NCBI RefSeq assembly: GCF_016808335.1
Contig: NC_053143.1
Location: 124,001-188,000 of the forward strand
DNA: 64,000 nt
From: Panicum virgatum
Taxonomy: Eukaryota; Streptophyta; Magnoliopsida; Poales; Poaceae
Direction of reading: 5' to 3'
Shown: piece by piece, positions 53,448 through 64,000 of the stretch
Layout of the letters: the number at the start of each line of letters is the position of its first letter
Position numbering within the stretch: the first letter of the stretch is position 1
The notes under the pieces: model-generated
Database searches by the model: none
Seen by the model: the letters and a program-made list of their open reading frames with translations, nothing else
Told to the model about the DNA's origin: nothing
Position numbers and translations under genes: made by a program

Positions 53448-54705
53448 GAAAAGATGCTGTTCGAATCTCCCGGCTGAACACCCGGGTGCCCGGAGGCTCC
53501 GGTGACTCACCCCTGTCGTGCTCAGGGTCGAAGCGTCCACCCCGTCGAGGGGTGTACCTCCTGCCGTCGATGACGTTGCGGGCGTCGCCGTCACCAGCGT
53601 GCCCGCGAGTATCACAGGTTCGCTCCCTTACGGGAACTCTTCCGATGCACTCGTGCACCGAGGGTGCCCTCGCGCCGGGCGCTACGGCTGCCTTGCCCTT
53701 CCCCGCTGGGGGTGTGTGCACAGAAACCTTGCGGTCCTGATGCGCAGTCCCATCACGCTGCTCTGGGGTCTTCGAGCGCATACGAGACGCAGAACTCTCG
53801 GCCTGCTGCACGACAGCTTGCTCGATGAGCTCCTGTGCCTCGCGGCGCAGGTTGTGGCCCGAAGGTGTCGATGGCTCGGGCATAGCTTGGAGTAGGTAAG
53901 CCACAGCGACGAGCTTCTCGCTCGCCGTCTTCAGTTCCGGGGATTTGTCGACGTTGTCGTCGGCCAGGATGCGCTCCCGGGCAACACGTCCCGCCGCCTG
54001 GGTGTGTGCACCACGCACGGTACGCTGCTGCTCGAGTGCGGCGCGTAACTCCTGGGTTTGTTGACGCTGCTCGTCGAGCTTGGCTTGAAGCTCGTTGAGC
54101 TGCGCCAGTTGAGCTTGTCACGCCGCTGAGCTTGACGGGGAAGGGGCTGCAGGCGGGACCACCGGTTGCTTTGCTCGCACGTCCGCCCTGGCGTCCTCAT
54201 CGTTGGCTGGAGCATTGTCGTCTTGCTCGTCCGCGAGGTCCGCCATGAAGCATTCCCTGGAAGGATCGAAATCCCCCTCGCTGGAGTCTTCGGAGCAGGG
54301 GAGGCAATAAGCCGTCGCCAGCTGGAACGTGCGGAGAGCGTCGGGGTCGCGGACCCCGGAGTAGTCCTCGGCCTCCTCGGCTACGAAGTTGTTCATGAAG
54401 AAGTCGATGTCGTCGGCGATCGAGCTCGCCGTCTCGGGGTAGGATTCGTCAGGGGACGACGCGATGGGGCTGCGAATCGACCGAAGATGATGACCCGGCA
54501 GATCCTCATGCTCGATGAAGCTAGCGCTGGTTAACGAGGCGTGGGCGGCAGCGTTGCGCATCCCGAAGGGGAAGGGCGATGCCGAAGTCAAGCCCCCCCT
54601 GGGAGGCACTAGTGCCGCAGCAGGTGACGATGTCGGCGCAGATGACGCCGAGGCACGTGATGACGAGGCGGTGGCCCCGCTAGTTGTGATGCTGAGCAGC
54701 GACAT
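53445..54705 (-). pseudogene. Tat-1 Gag N-terminal region
   Basis: On the minus strand the frame 54705-54118 (low complexity, acidic) ends at TGA 54118-54120. The same frame reads on as a Gln-rich coiled coil (QLAQLNELQAKLDEQRQQ) and an Arg/Gly-rich region to about 53450. At the CCCC run (plus positions 53445-53448) one base appears missing, so the Gag core continues in a neighbouring frame. Plus-strand frames over 53400-54860 are mirror frames of this GC-rich stretch. Confidence 0.7.
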
Positions 54706-55011
54706 GCCAGCCTCGACCCACGTGGGCGAGTTGTGGCGTGCTGCGCGACGCCGCTCCGCCCGTGCCTATCGCGAACGTTGGCCCGAGCACCTGTTGCGTC
54801 GGGCTGGTGAAGTCGGGGTGACGGGGTTGCGTCCGGGCGAGAGGAGCTGCATGAGGTAACCGTTGCCGGTTGCCCTGAACTCGAGACTCCCGAACGAGAT
54901 CACGCGTCCCGCTGGGAACGGATCCGAAACACCCATAGGGTATGGGTTGGATTTGCCCGCCATCCCTGCAGATCAAATGGAAAAACGAGAGAAAAAAGTC
55001 ACGCAGCTTCC

Positions 55012-55029
55012 CCTACCTGGCGCGCCAAC
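55012..55029 (-). other. Tat-1 primer-binding site region
   Basis: Directly inside the 5' LTR, read on the minus strand, stands TTGGCGCGCCAGG. It begins with TGG shortly after the LTR end, as a tRNA primer site should. The tRNA was not assigned. Confidence 0.6.
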
Positions 55030-56225
55030 TGTCGGTGTCCCGACCTGGGGGCCTGGATCCCAACTAGTAAATGCTGCGTGTTTCCTCGTCCCAGATGATG
55101 ATGCAAGAGGCAATCACAGTAACGCACGGTTTATTCTGGTTCCGGCCGCGGGGCCGTACATCCAGCAAAGGGGGTGTGCGAGGGCACTGTATTATCTTGC
55201 ACCCGGAGTGCTTGTAGTAGGGGATACAAGCGAGGCGAGAGAGGGAGGGAAGCTCCCAAGTCTCTGCTAGGAGTGGAGTCGGTTGAGATGAGTGCTCGGT
55301 AGTGCTGAGAGTTCTCTTGGAAGATAGAAACCAGAGAGAGACTAACTAGCCAGCAACATAGAGTCCAGTTAGAGCCCAGAGAGGCTTAAAGGGGGTCCGC
55401 CTCCTCCTTTTATAGTCACAAGGAGGGGGCGGCGTACACGAGTGTAGGGGCGCGGAAGTCGTCGTTTTCCCCCGAATCGCGGGTATAGTGGTCGAACACT
55501 GTAGGAAGTACACTGTGGGAAGGCGGCGCGCGTCGCAGTCGTCCTGGACATTGTCCTTGGTCCTGTGAAGATCGTGCCGGTCGTCTTGCAGTGTCCCGCA
55601 GGCGACGTGGTGGTGGTGTGTAGTGGGCCCTGTGGACTAGCGATAGTAATGGCGCGTGACGGTCCCGGACCCCCTGGTGGGAGTGCGGGCGTTTACACTA
55701 GAAGGTCCGGGGGACACGTGGAAGTCCCGGACCCCTTCCCCAGTGGGAGGCGAGTCCGGATGGTCGGCGTCGGCAGAACAGTGATGGGAGCAGTGCCAAG
55801 CCCATCTTGTTCCGCGTGCAGGTCCCAAGGCACTGCTACAGCATCCGGGATGGCGGAATGGTGACCGGAGTCAGCGGATGGGGACCCCGATCACATCCAC
55901 TGTGGGAGTGGCAGTCTGACGCCGCCCGTCCTTTGAGCCGTGGCGGAGTGGCTGGCCTTTAATGCCTTCGTACGGCGGTCGGTTGGGCGGCGGGGCCGTT
56001 TGTCCCTTGTGCCGAGAGACGGCCTCGAGCGAGGCGGAGATCGTTCCGCGGGTTCGAGGGGGATGCGAATGGGCCGTACGCTGGGCTTCTTTGAGTCCCT
56101 TCCTTTCTTCCAAATGTGAGGCAGGTCGTGGGCCTTTGTGGGCCCAATTATTTTAACAGGTGTTTTGTGTTTTTGCAGCGATCTTAGTACCCCGATTAGG
56201 GTGTCACTAATTGTGATACCCGACA
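55030..56225 (-). repeat. Tat-1 5' LTR (1196 bp)
   Basis: It runs from TGTCGGTGTCCCGACC to GATACCCGACA on the plus strand. It matches the 3' LTR closely with few substitutions, which points to a recent insertion, but lacks the 49-bp array. A minus-strand TATAAAAGG lies at 55406-55414; transcription runs leftward, away from TON1. Confidence 0.95.
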
Positions 56226-56265
56226 AAAAGTTTGCTTATTAATTGTCCCGTTTTCTTATTATTTT

Positions 56266-56272
56266 TATAAAT
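56266..56272 (+). promoter_or_regulatory. Possible TATA box of TON1
   Basis: TATAAAT lies 36 bp right of the Tat-1 target duplication and about 175 bp upstream of the TON1 ATG. If it is the native core promoter, everything upstream of it has been separated by the retrotransposon. Confidence 0.5.
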
Positions 56273-56446
56273 CCTGTATGGGAAAAAAAAGGGGGGGGAC
56301 AAAGGTCGTCTTAAAAAACGAGGGCCCACATGTCATCCTTTGGCCTGTATCTTCGATCTCCCGTTCCCTTGCTTCCATTGTTGGCCTGGCCTGAATCCCC
56401 AACATCTGGAAGTGCTCCAGCTCCGCCGCCGCCAGACCCCGCAGTG

Positions 56447-59400
56447 ATGGACGACTACGCCCGGGAGATGATGGAGCTCAAGACGCTCGTCACCCGCACC
56501 CTCGAGAAGAAGGGCGTCCTCGCCAAGATTAGGGTTCGTACCTCCCCATTTCTCCCGTCCCTTCCTTGATCCGCTGCGCCACGGATCTATCTTTCCTGTC
56601 CCTCTGCTTTAGGGATCTACGCCTCCGCTTCCGCGATTTCCATCCGCATATCCTTTTTTCCCCAAAATTTTAACGTGCACATTTTGAGTGCCTGGCGCCG
56701 TTGGTTGCCACTTACTTAGGATATGAGAATGCTCACGCATTGCTGAAGAGGGAAAAAAACAACTTGTATGATTTTGTTTGTCTAGTTGCCATCACGAACT
56801 GGTGTACTCATTCTTGACGAACTCGTTAGTTTGCTGCTCTACTTTTCAATCGAAAATGCTGTGTTCATCCTTGGCAAACTCAGTTAGAAGGAAATGTGCC
56901 AGCCATGGTACATGGAAACTTGTTTTTTCTGGGTCCTCTGTCGTGACTACTGGGCCTACATTTCTCCACGGTGGGTTTGATCCTAATGGTGTGATGTCAG
57001 CAAATCATGGTTTTGACTGTAGTCAACAACAGTTTCTCATGAAGTTTGGAAAGAAAAATGTTGTCTGGTTTTCTCGTGGAAACTTAATTGTTTGGTGTTT
57101 ATTCAGTTAAATGTGTGTCATGCATAGAGAAATATAGTTGCTGATGAAAACAGTGGCTATCCATCTTTTTCCTGTAGTTTTCTGTTGACAGTCAATTGTT
57201 ATATTTTCACTAGTTTCCTCATGGTGTTTCTTCGCTGCATGACTAGGCTGAGCTGAGAGCAAGTGTGTTTGAGGCCATAGAAGAGGAGGATCGGGTGGTA
57301 GAGAATGAAGATGGTGGGAATCCTGCTTTGCTTGGTAGCTGCAATGACCGGGCTAAGCAACTGCATGCTTCACCTTCAGGTTTGCACTTCAAATGCGCCG
57401 CGGTTACATTAGTTGTTTCAAAATTTTCTGTTATCCACAAGTTACAGCTTATCTCTGATGCTCCTATGCGTATGCAACCTTTTTTTTCCCCTATCATACA
57501 CATGCCTCTAGAAATATGTACTACTCATTCTCAATATTCCACAAGGATAAAGGGTTGCATGATAATCTTTCCCCTCTGGAAGTTGTGACCTTTTTTACAT
57601 ATTATATTTTTAGCTAAAAAGTTAGGACTATACCTGAAAGATACATATTCTCTTGGTTGATGGTTTGTGTGAGTCTCTGGTTTTGAATGATTCTGCATTG
57701 GTGTTAGTTCAAAGAAGCAATGTCCATGATGTATTTTACTGTCAATATTTATATTATTTTAAGTTTCATCACAGGATGATGTTCAGTACTTGATGGATAA
57801 AGTATAGCCATGTGTTTTGCAAGCTGCCCATATGATGGAATGGTTTACATTCTATAATTTCTGTGACTTTCAGGTAGGTTGTTAACAGCACTTGTATGTG
57901 AATACCTGGAGTGGGCACAACTAAGTCATACAATGAAAGTTTACTTGCCAGAGTGTAACCTGGTAAGTGGTGGTCATTCTTGTCATATTTTGTTTGTGCA
58001 TTTTGGAAATCAAAATCCACTAATGTTTCCTGTTTCATTTGCAAATCAGCCCAAGGACTTCTGGAAGAATGAACTGAAGGATTTTTCTAACAAAAGTGGA
58101 GCTGAAGGGAGCAGGAGTGCTGAAAGTGGTCCCATGCTTTTAGATGTTCTCGAAGGTTATCTGAAATACGAGGTTCATCTCTTGCATGATCATTAACATA
58201 AGCAAGAATCATCTTTTTATTACTTTAAGTTTCCCAGTAAATAAAAAAGGGAAAAGATTTTGGGCAACCTACCCAGTATTTGTTTCTTCCTGAAAAACCA
58301 TATGGTTCTTTATGGATCCTCTTATGCATTATGTTTGGTACCAAGGAAAGTTTTGAGACAGTTATGATACCCATGAAAGTGATGCCTTAAACAAAAGAGG
58401 TGTTGTAATTCTGGATTCTCAGCTTAATGAGATGGATATAATCAAGATCAAGCACATCTTCACTGTTTTTAAGTTTGCTAGAAAGATTAAACATTGGGGG
58501 AATGCAGACGATGATTCTAAGCATAATCAGAATTGATGGAAATTGATATACGGTTCTTGAGTTTGGTCAGTTGTCTTACAATGCATGGCATTTGTTTATG
58601 TTTACAATACCTTATTACTATCATCATACTGAGATCTGTTTACATATGATTTGTTGATCTCAACGTATTGATATAAAGATCTGTGGTCAAGATCTCCTTT
58701 TGATGATCTGTGTTGCTTGGGGTATGAGCTGCATTTATTCTGCTTTCTGTCTATGAACTTCAGTTCATTGCATATAAGAATTTTGAGAAAATTCAGCATG
58801 GTTTTCGCTGTCCCTGAGCAAGCAAAGGTGCTTTACATACTTTAACTCTTATTGACAAGGTTTTTGTCATTGATCTCCAAATATAGTCGACAAAACTTTA
58901 GCTTAAAATTTATGGTTTTCCACAGTGTGCTTTGGTTGTCTAACTATGTTGTGTTGGTCAGAATTTATCTCAAACAAGGATGGGTGGTAGGAGGATGATG
59001 AGTTCAGAATCTGAACCATCACTAAATGCTGAAAATTGGAACATGAGGAGGCCACCATCATCATCAATTGGGAGCCTGCCTCCTATGGGAAGGTAAGCAT
59101 GATGCCATACTTTTTGCCACTGTACTTATGCGTCAGCTATTTGTTTTTAGCATTAGGTGTGAGGGTAACATATTTTACTTTGGTTTTGCCAGGTCAATCT
59201 CATCATCGCATACATCAGGTGTGTGTCCTGATGTGAAATTCGTTCAGTTCTTCATATGTAGTGCTGTTGTAAAGTCTGAAACAAGTGCCCTCTGTACTTA
59301 TGTTCAGATCGCAGAGGGGGATCCTCAGTTTCCAACACAAGGAAAGATGAGTACAACTGGAGATATGATGCCGATGATATATCTGAAGAGGTGCTGCGGG

Positions 59401-59670
59401 CATCAACTGCTCTAGAGAACATCCAGTTAGACCGGAAATCTCGGAATCTGCCGACATCTTGGAGGTAGGTGCAATTGATTGATCATCCCTCGTAATGTGT
59501 TTAGGTGCGACCTCTTGGAGGTAGGTGCGATTGATTGATCACTCCCTCATAATGTGTTTAGTTGCGACATCTCGGAGGCAATGCAATTAACCAATTACTT
59601 TTGATCGAGAATGCCAAGTGATGATTGTACTGTGTGCTTTTGCAGGCATTCAGGGGATGGTGCCGAGTAA
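56447..59670 (+). CDS. TON1: TONNEAU1 (centrosomal FOP-like, LisH protein)
   Basis: TON1 acts with TRM proteins and a PP2A complex at the cell cortex to organise microtubules and the preprophase band. Eight exons: 56447-56533, 57247-57379, 57874-57962, 58050-58172, 58962-59092, 59193-59218, 59308-59464, 59646-59670. All have GT/AG borders. The joined length is 771 nt, giving 256 residues, close to the Arabidopsis TON1 size. The N-terminus (MDDYAREMMELKTLVTRTLE, LRASVFEAIEEEDRVVEN, LGSCNDRAKQLHASPSGRLL) is highly conserved and includes the LisH-type dimerisation segment (EYLEWAQLSHTMKVYLPE). The C-terminal half is Ser/Arg-rich, ending SWRHSGDGAE. An upstream in-frame ATG at 56330 would add 39 unlike residues, so 56447 is preferred. 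No lesion was seen. Confidence 0.93.
59453..59575. repeat. 56-57-bp tandem duplication over the TON1 exon 7 donor
   Basis: The unit at 59453-59508 (cgacatcttggaggtaggtg onward) is repeated at 59509-59565, and a partial third copy (cgacatctcggagg) starts at 59566. The gag|gtaggt donor therefore occurs twice, at 59464/59465 and 59520/59521. Confidence 0.9.
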
Positions 59671-60449
59671 CAAACAACAAAGGCTTCGTTCGGAGTTGTT
59701 TGGCTGACCCTGTATTGTGTAATTTGTACCATTCATTTGCAGTGCTATGATGCTTTGAGTGAGTGGGATTGCTACTATTAGAGAGATGATGATTGCTTGA
59801 CTGGTTATGACTTTCTTGTAACAAACAACAAATGTTGCTGCTTAATCAAGGTTAAGTGATTAGATTATTATTTCTTGAGGCCTGCCTTTAATGTGGAGAT
59901 GGTGATGAAGCTTTGAACTTTGGAGGGTACAGTATTATTTGATATGACAGATGAAGGAGGCTTGCGCCTCCCTGCTGATCACCTTGCATCGCCATCTCTA
60001 CTAGATTGTTATAGATAGATAGTACGCCTGGCTGCACACCACAGATTGCATCTCCTTCAGTTCAAAACACCATCAAAATTAATGCACTCATGGTTTCCCA
60101 CACTTTTCAATACATGTACTGAAATGTGTACTGTGTGAGAGACAACAAACACAGGCAGCACATCTGTGAAAACTGTCATTGTGGTAATCAAGATGGAAGT
60201 TGCAGCTTGTGTCCTTGTGTGTTACCATTTCGAGTTGCAGCTTATATCCTTGGGTGTCCATTTCTTGTGCTGCTTTTTTAGACTTATGAGAACCCAGAAT
60301 TGAACCTTCAAGTACAATTTATGTGGTTTTACACTTCTTTGCCTATTTGCCTATGGATTTCGATCATGTGTTTTCTCCTGTCTAGCCGCAGCAGTGCTAA
60401 GGTGATTTATTGCTTCAAATTATTTGTTGAGAAGGTAGTAAGGCAGAGC
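59671..60449. other. TON1 3' flank
   Basis: This is probably the TON1 3' UTR and downstream spacer. No coding or structured element was recognised before the Mutator-like element. Confidence 0.5.
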
Positions 60450-60458
60450 GGGCAATAA

Positions 60459-61891
60459 GAGTAAATTGCACCTCAGGTCTCCAAACTTGTCCCGATATTT
60501 CGCTTGGGTCCCTAGACTCTCAAATCGTGCATCTAGGTCCCTAAACTCTATTAAGTGTTTCGTCTGAGGTCTCAAATGCGTCATGCAAGCGTCCGAAGCC
60601 AACGAGGCATGCCACGTGTTCTCACACTAGCAAATATTTGCAAAAACACCTCTCCAGAGTTTCATCTTCTCCCATTTGACCCTTCCTCCCTCCCCTCCTC
60701 TCTCTCTCTCTCCTCTACTCCGGTGGAAGGCGCCCCTCCTCCTCCCACACCGGCGCCGGCCCTGGCTCCCTCCCTCCCTGCGCCGCCGCCGGCCCTAGCG
60801 CCATCCCTCCTCCCAACCCGTGAGGGGCCATGGCGCCGCCGCACACGGAGGCTGGCAGGGAGGAGCGGCTCCTTCGCCGCACCCGGCCGTCCGCGCACAC
60901 CTCAGCTCCTCCGCCGCAGCTGCGTGGGGCGAGGCGCGATGGAGGCCATCGGGCGACGGCACCTCCCCTTCGTCTCCCTCTCCGGCGGGCGTCACCGAGC
61001 GAATCCTCGACGGACCCGACGCGCGGCGCTGCTCTAGCCTCCCTCGCCTCCATCCCCCTCCTCCTCCCTCGAGCCCCAGCGGGCGGCAGCCTCCACGGCC
61101 CCGGCGGGCGGCGAGCTCGGCTCGGCTCCAGTGCGCCCGCCCCGCACCTCCATCCTCCATCCTCCCTCCCCCTCCGCGGCAGCCCTGGAGCTCGCGCCGC
61201 CAAGGCCCGTGGGCGACCGAGCTCCGCGCCGCCGCGCCCGGGCCATGGCTGCGGCGGGCTCACAGCCGGGCGGAGCACCCCTCCCGGGGCAGGAGCAGCT
61301 CGAGACCATGGCGCCGAGGTGGAGGCACCGTCCGGTGAGGGGCCTCGAGCTCCCCTCTGCTCTGTGCTCTGTCCCAAGCCATGGAGGCCGCAGCGGTGGG
61401 CGAGGTCGGGCCCTGCGCGCGCGGCCGGTATCCTTCCCCCTCACCGGTGCGCGCGGCGGCTGTGTCCGGCGTCCCTCGTGGCAGCGGCGGCTCCTCGTCG
61501 GCGGGACCAAGTGGTGGACGACCAGGACGCGGTCCCCGGCGAGCAGGCGAGCAGGCGGTGGCGCGCGAAGGCCGGCCTCGGGCAGAGCAGACCATGGCGG
61601 AGGTGCTCGACGAACGGAGATGGAAGGGAGAGAGAGAGGGAGGGAGATTAGAGAGGAATGAAGAAAAGGAGCATATGGGAGAAGATAAAAATATACAGGG
61701 GGATTTTTGCAAATATTTGCCACTGTGGCAACACGTGGCAGGCCACGTCGGATTCGGACGCTTGTGTGGCGCATTTGGGACCTCAGACGAAACACTTAAC
61801 AGAGTTTATGGACCCAGATGCACGATTTGAGAGTTTAGTGACCCAAGTGAAATCTCAGGACAAGTTTGGGGACCTGGGGTGCAATTTACTC
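60459..61891. mobile_element. Mutator-like element (non-autonomous) with GC-rich interior
   Basis: Terminal inverted repeats of about 210 bp (60459-60675 and 61673-61891, both beginning GAGTAAATTGCACC when read inward) match at roughly 85%. The element is framed by a perfect 9-bp target duplication, GGGCAATAA, at 60450-60458 and 61892-61900, the size expected for Mutator. The interior has no transposase and is very GC-rich with open frames on both strands, as in Pack-MULEs that carry gene fragments. No host gene was recognised in it. Confidence 0.92.
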
Positions 61892-61943
61892 GGGCAATAA
61901 TAAGGACCTTGATCAAGTGAGCATGCAATTACTTTGGTAATTC

Positions 61944-63004
61944 TGTGGTTCCTGTCGTGGTGCTGCAAACCACAGCCGGGTGGCGGAAGGCACCCGCCCT
62001 AGCCCAGAGGGTGTGTACTCGGGGGTCAGCTAGTCTTAGATCAATCTTCCTCAAGAACTCGATGAACACAGCAAGATTTAGAGTGGTTCGGGCCGCCGGA
62101 GCGTAATACCCTACGTCCACTGTGTGTTGTATTGCCTTCCCACGAGAGTGAGAAGGTGTGAGAGTTTTCCTGTCTGGATTGTGGAGATATCCCTGTGCAC
62201 AGCGGGCACCTCCCTTTTATATCTCAAGGGGGCGCGTACACGGCTGTTGGATCCCCGACAGGTGGGTCCAACGATGCGATATAAAATTACGGGGTGTTCA
62301 TACATTATGGCGTTGCAGGCGAAGGAGATCTCTCTCTTGGATTCGCTCGCCTGCTCCCGGAGCCCTCCGTCCATCATGTCTTGGTGCTGTCTTGTCGAGA
62401 CGGAGCCCGACGCAGCTAGTAGCATCACCTGTTACGTAGCTGAGCGGCTGTGTAGGGAGCGGCGTAGGTGGCATGATGGAAAAGTGCCGAGCCGTCGTAT
62501 CCATTTAACGCGGCAGACGGGCTCTGCGCGGGCACGGCTCAGGCGGCTCCACTGTGCTCCTTGGTAATACGCGGCGCGCAGCGGGGCCTGACAAAAGGCT
62601 GTCTTGTGTACCACGGTGGCAGAGCACGCCTTGTCCATCGCATTAAATGCGGTAGGTGGGCGAGTCTTCCTGCGGAAGACTCGCGCACAACCCCACGTCT
62701 CCGGGACACGCGGCGGCTCCGGACCCCTACTCGGTGAGGGGCGTCTGGACGGGCGCAGGAGGTCCCGGACCCCTCTGGGGGTCCGAGGCCTCGGCGGTCA
62801 GCTCGGAGCTTCCCTTTGGTGTAGACACGTGGCGTCACCGGACCCATCCTCAGGCGGGGAACGGTCCGGGGCCGTTGGCCTGGTGAGGGAAAAAACTGGC
62901 CTGTGGGGCCTGGCTACTCCATCTTTCCCGCGCAGCTACGGGTAACTACGCGGGTCCTGCCTTACTGCAGTAAAAGTGGGTATCCCAGTCCTGGGGTACC
63001 GACA
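61944..63004 (-). repeat. Tat-2 3' LTR (second Tat-lineage retrotransposon)
   Basis: Read on the minus strand it begins TGTCGGTACCCCAGGACT at 63004 and ends near 61944 (less certain). A minus-strand TATAAAAGGG lies near 62212-62221. A polypurine tract (minus strand, GGGCCCGGGGGCCAC) adjoins at 63005-63020. The rest of the element lies right of the window. Confidence 0.8.
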
Positions 63005-63020
63005 GTGGCCCCCGGGCCCA

Positions 63021-63490
63021 CCTTGGGAGAGGTACGAACCCACAGGTGGGGCCACTTCAGCGATTTGGCTCTGTATAGCTTGAAGCTCCTTTCCGCAGGG
63101 GTCTTGACCGGCTTTGACCGCCCATCGGGTTGGTTGCTGCTTCATCACGTCGCAACAGATTACTGACTATGGGCCCCACTATCAATGGTTCACCTAGTCA
63201 CACACGCGACGTTCGGCATTGCTGCGGCCGGAGTAAACGGGTCATTTACCACCGGCGTAGCTCGAAGCTCGGCCACGCCTGCGATTAATGCGCGCACGTC
63301 AGCTCGGCTTTCGCCTTGCTTCACGCGCGCAGGCGACGGTTCGGATCCCGCCTTCTTGCACCCTCGTTGATTACCCACCCTCCCTGACATGTGGGCCTGG
63401 GCCCCCACATCATGGACTGGGCGGCCAACTCCGGGTGCGGGCGTCGCTTGAGTTCCGGCGACGGTTCCGGGGCGCGCCGCTTGAGTCAGG
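63021..63490. other. Spacer between the Tat-2 polypurine tract and antisense promoter
   Basis: GC-rich non-coding part of the Tat-2 element. Short frames on both strands have no recognisable domain. Confidence 0.4.
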
Positions 63491-63500
63491 CTTTATAACG
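63491..63500 (+). promoter_or_regulatory. TATA-like box for the Tat-2 antisense gene
   Basis: CTTTATAACG lies just upstream of the plus-strand coding region and inside the 3' part of the element, matching the arrangement in Tat-1. Confidence 0.45.
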
Positions 63501-63599
63501 GGGCATACCGCATTCCACGGTTGCTTTCCCGCATTCGTCTTCTTCCTCCAGCCTTTGCGCCCCTTTGCCTCCGAGCCTTCCTCGCCCTTCTCTTCCCTT

Positions 63600-64000
63600 A
63601 CACAGGCTCCTTCCTCACCCACCAAGGGATGGCAATCCCTTGTTCATCCCCATCGCTTCCAAACCGAGGGAGAGCTGAACACAGTGCGCCGCCTGCTTGG
63701 GTGGAGTGCTCAGGAGACCGGCTGGGGGGTGCGAGCAGGCTCGGTTCCCCTTGGCAACCTCCGCGCCGGGGAGTTCGTGCTATTCACCTCGCATGTCTCC
63801 GCCGGCGTGGGACTGCCGATTTCTTCATTCTTGCTGCTGCTGCTGGAAGACTTCGGCCTCCAACTTCAGCATCTGACGCCGCACTCCCTCCTCCTGACAT
63901 CCATCTTCGTGCACCTATGCGAGATGTTTGTAGGAGTTCGGCCCTGCGTCATCCTCTTCCGCTACTTCTTCATTCTGGTGAGGTCCGGAAGGAGCAGGGA
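63600..64000 (+). CDS. Tat-2 antisense gene (PF04195-like), 5' part, cut by the window end
   Basis: A plus-strand frame reads PTKGWQSLVHPHRFQTEGEL, LLGWSAQETGWGVRAGSV and LGNLRAGEFVLFTSHVSAG. It then matches the PF04195 layout: VGLPISSFLLLLLEDFGLQL, LTPHSLLLTSIFVHLCEMFV, then LFRYFFILVRSGRSR at the window edge. In Tat-1 the same block reads GVPVSRFMRALCDYYEVEL. The start codon is not certain because no clear ATG opens this frame, so the N-terminus may be elsewhere or damaged. It is the antisense gene of a second Tat retrotransposon. Confidence 0.65.

Larger units (their letters stand above)
40048..56225 (-). mobile_element. Tat-1: complete Tat/Grande-like Ty3/gypsy retrotransposon (16.2 kb)
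   Basis: Both LTRs are present and AAAAG stands directly outside each end (40043-40047 and 56226-56230). On the minus strand the order is 5' LTR, primer site, gag, protease, RT, RNase H, a second RNase H, integrase, a long region with an antisense gene, polypurine tract and 3' LTR. The second RNase H and the antisense gene between pol and 3' LTR are features of the Tat lineage (Grande, RIRE2, Ogre relatives). Three TAG, one TGA and one frameshift interrupt gag-pol, so this copy depends on others to move. Confidence 0.95.

Noticed and set aside
60662..61830. Frames of 150-270 codons in the Mutator-like element
   Set aside because: Present on both strands with Ala/Arg/Pro-rich products; no recognisable domain, so kept only as possible captured cargo.

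Overview
The window is nuclear DNA of a grass, most likely a panicoid, with a large, repeat-rich and probably polyploid genome. The evidence is three intron-containing plant genes with GT/AG splice sites and grass-like coding sequence, set in nested grass-type transposons (Ty3/gypsy of the Tat lineage, CACTA/En-Spm, a Mutator-like element, a LINE tail). The species cannot be fixed from sequence alone.

Layout. 1-4548: 3' part of a Ty3/gypsy element (broken integrase, long 3' LTR) lying inside a decayed CACTA element (CACTA-1, to 8760). 8761-10570: spacer with a LINE tail. 10571-22194: a near-complete 11.6-kb CACTA element (CACTA-2) with matching terminal repeats and an ACT target duplication. 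It carries a TNP2 transposase, a second plant CACTA protein and a Ulp1-type protease, all with frame lesions. 22200-22920: decayed receptor-kinase fragment. 23470-30740: phototropin 1 (PHOT1), about 21 exons. 31060-37328: two direct solo-LTR-like copies; the second sits in exon 1 of a mitochondrial 2-enoyl reductase gene (MECR, 34561-39528). 40048-56225: a complete 16.2-kb Tat/Grande-like retrotransposon on the minus strand, with two LTRs, an AAAAG target duplication and an antisense gene. 56447-59670: TONNEAU1 (TON1), open throughout. 60459-61891: Mutator-like element with a 9-bp target duplication. 61944-64000: 3' LTR and antisense gene start of a second Tat element, cut by the window end.

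Host genes. PHOT1 (blue-light receptor kinase), MECR (mitochondrial fatty-acid synthesis) and TON1 (cortical microtubule and preprophase-band organiser) have unrelated functions. TON1 looks intact, although a retrotransposon sits about 220 bp upstream of its ATG. PHOT1 and MECR each carry two independent lesions (frameshift plus nonsense codon; LTR insertion plus frameshift) in otherwise well preserved exon sets. This suggests recent loss of one homoeolog or allele, or local base errors in the assembly. MECR and TON1 were close neighbours before the 16-kb insertion.

The most notable observations are the fresh lesions in PHOT1 and MECR, a promoter-like internal subterminal-repeat block between the two CACTA-2 transcription units, the antisense genes with their own TATA boxes in both Tat elements, the 49-bp array that makes the two LTRs of one retrotransposon unequal, and a tandem duplication copying a splice donor in TON1.
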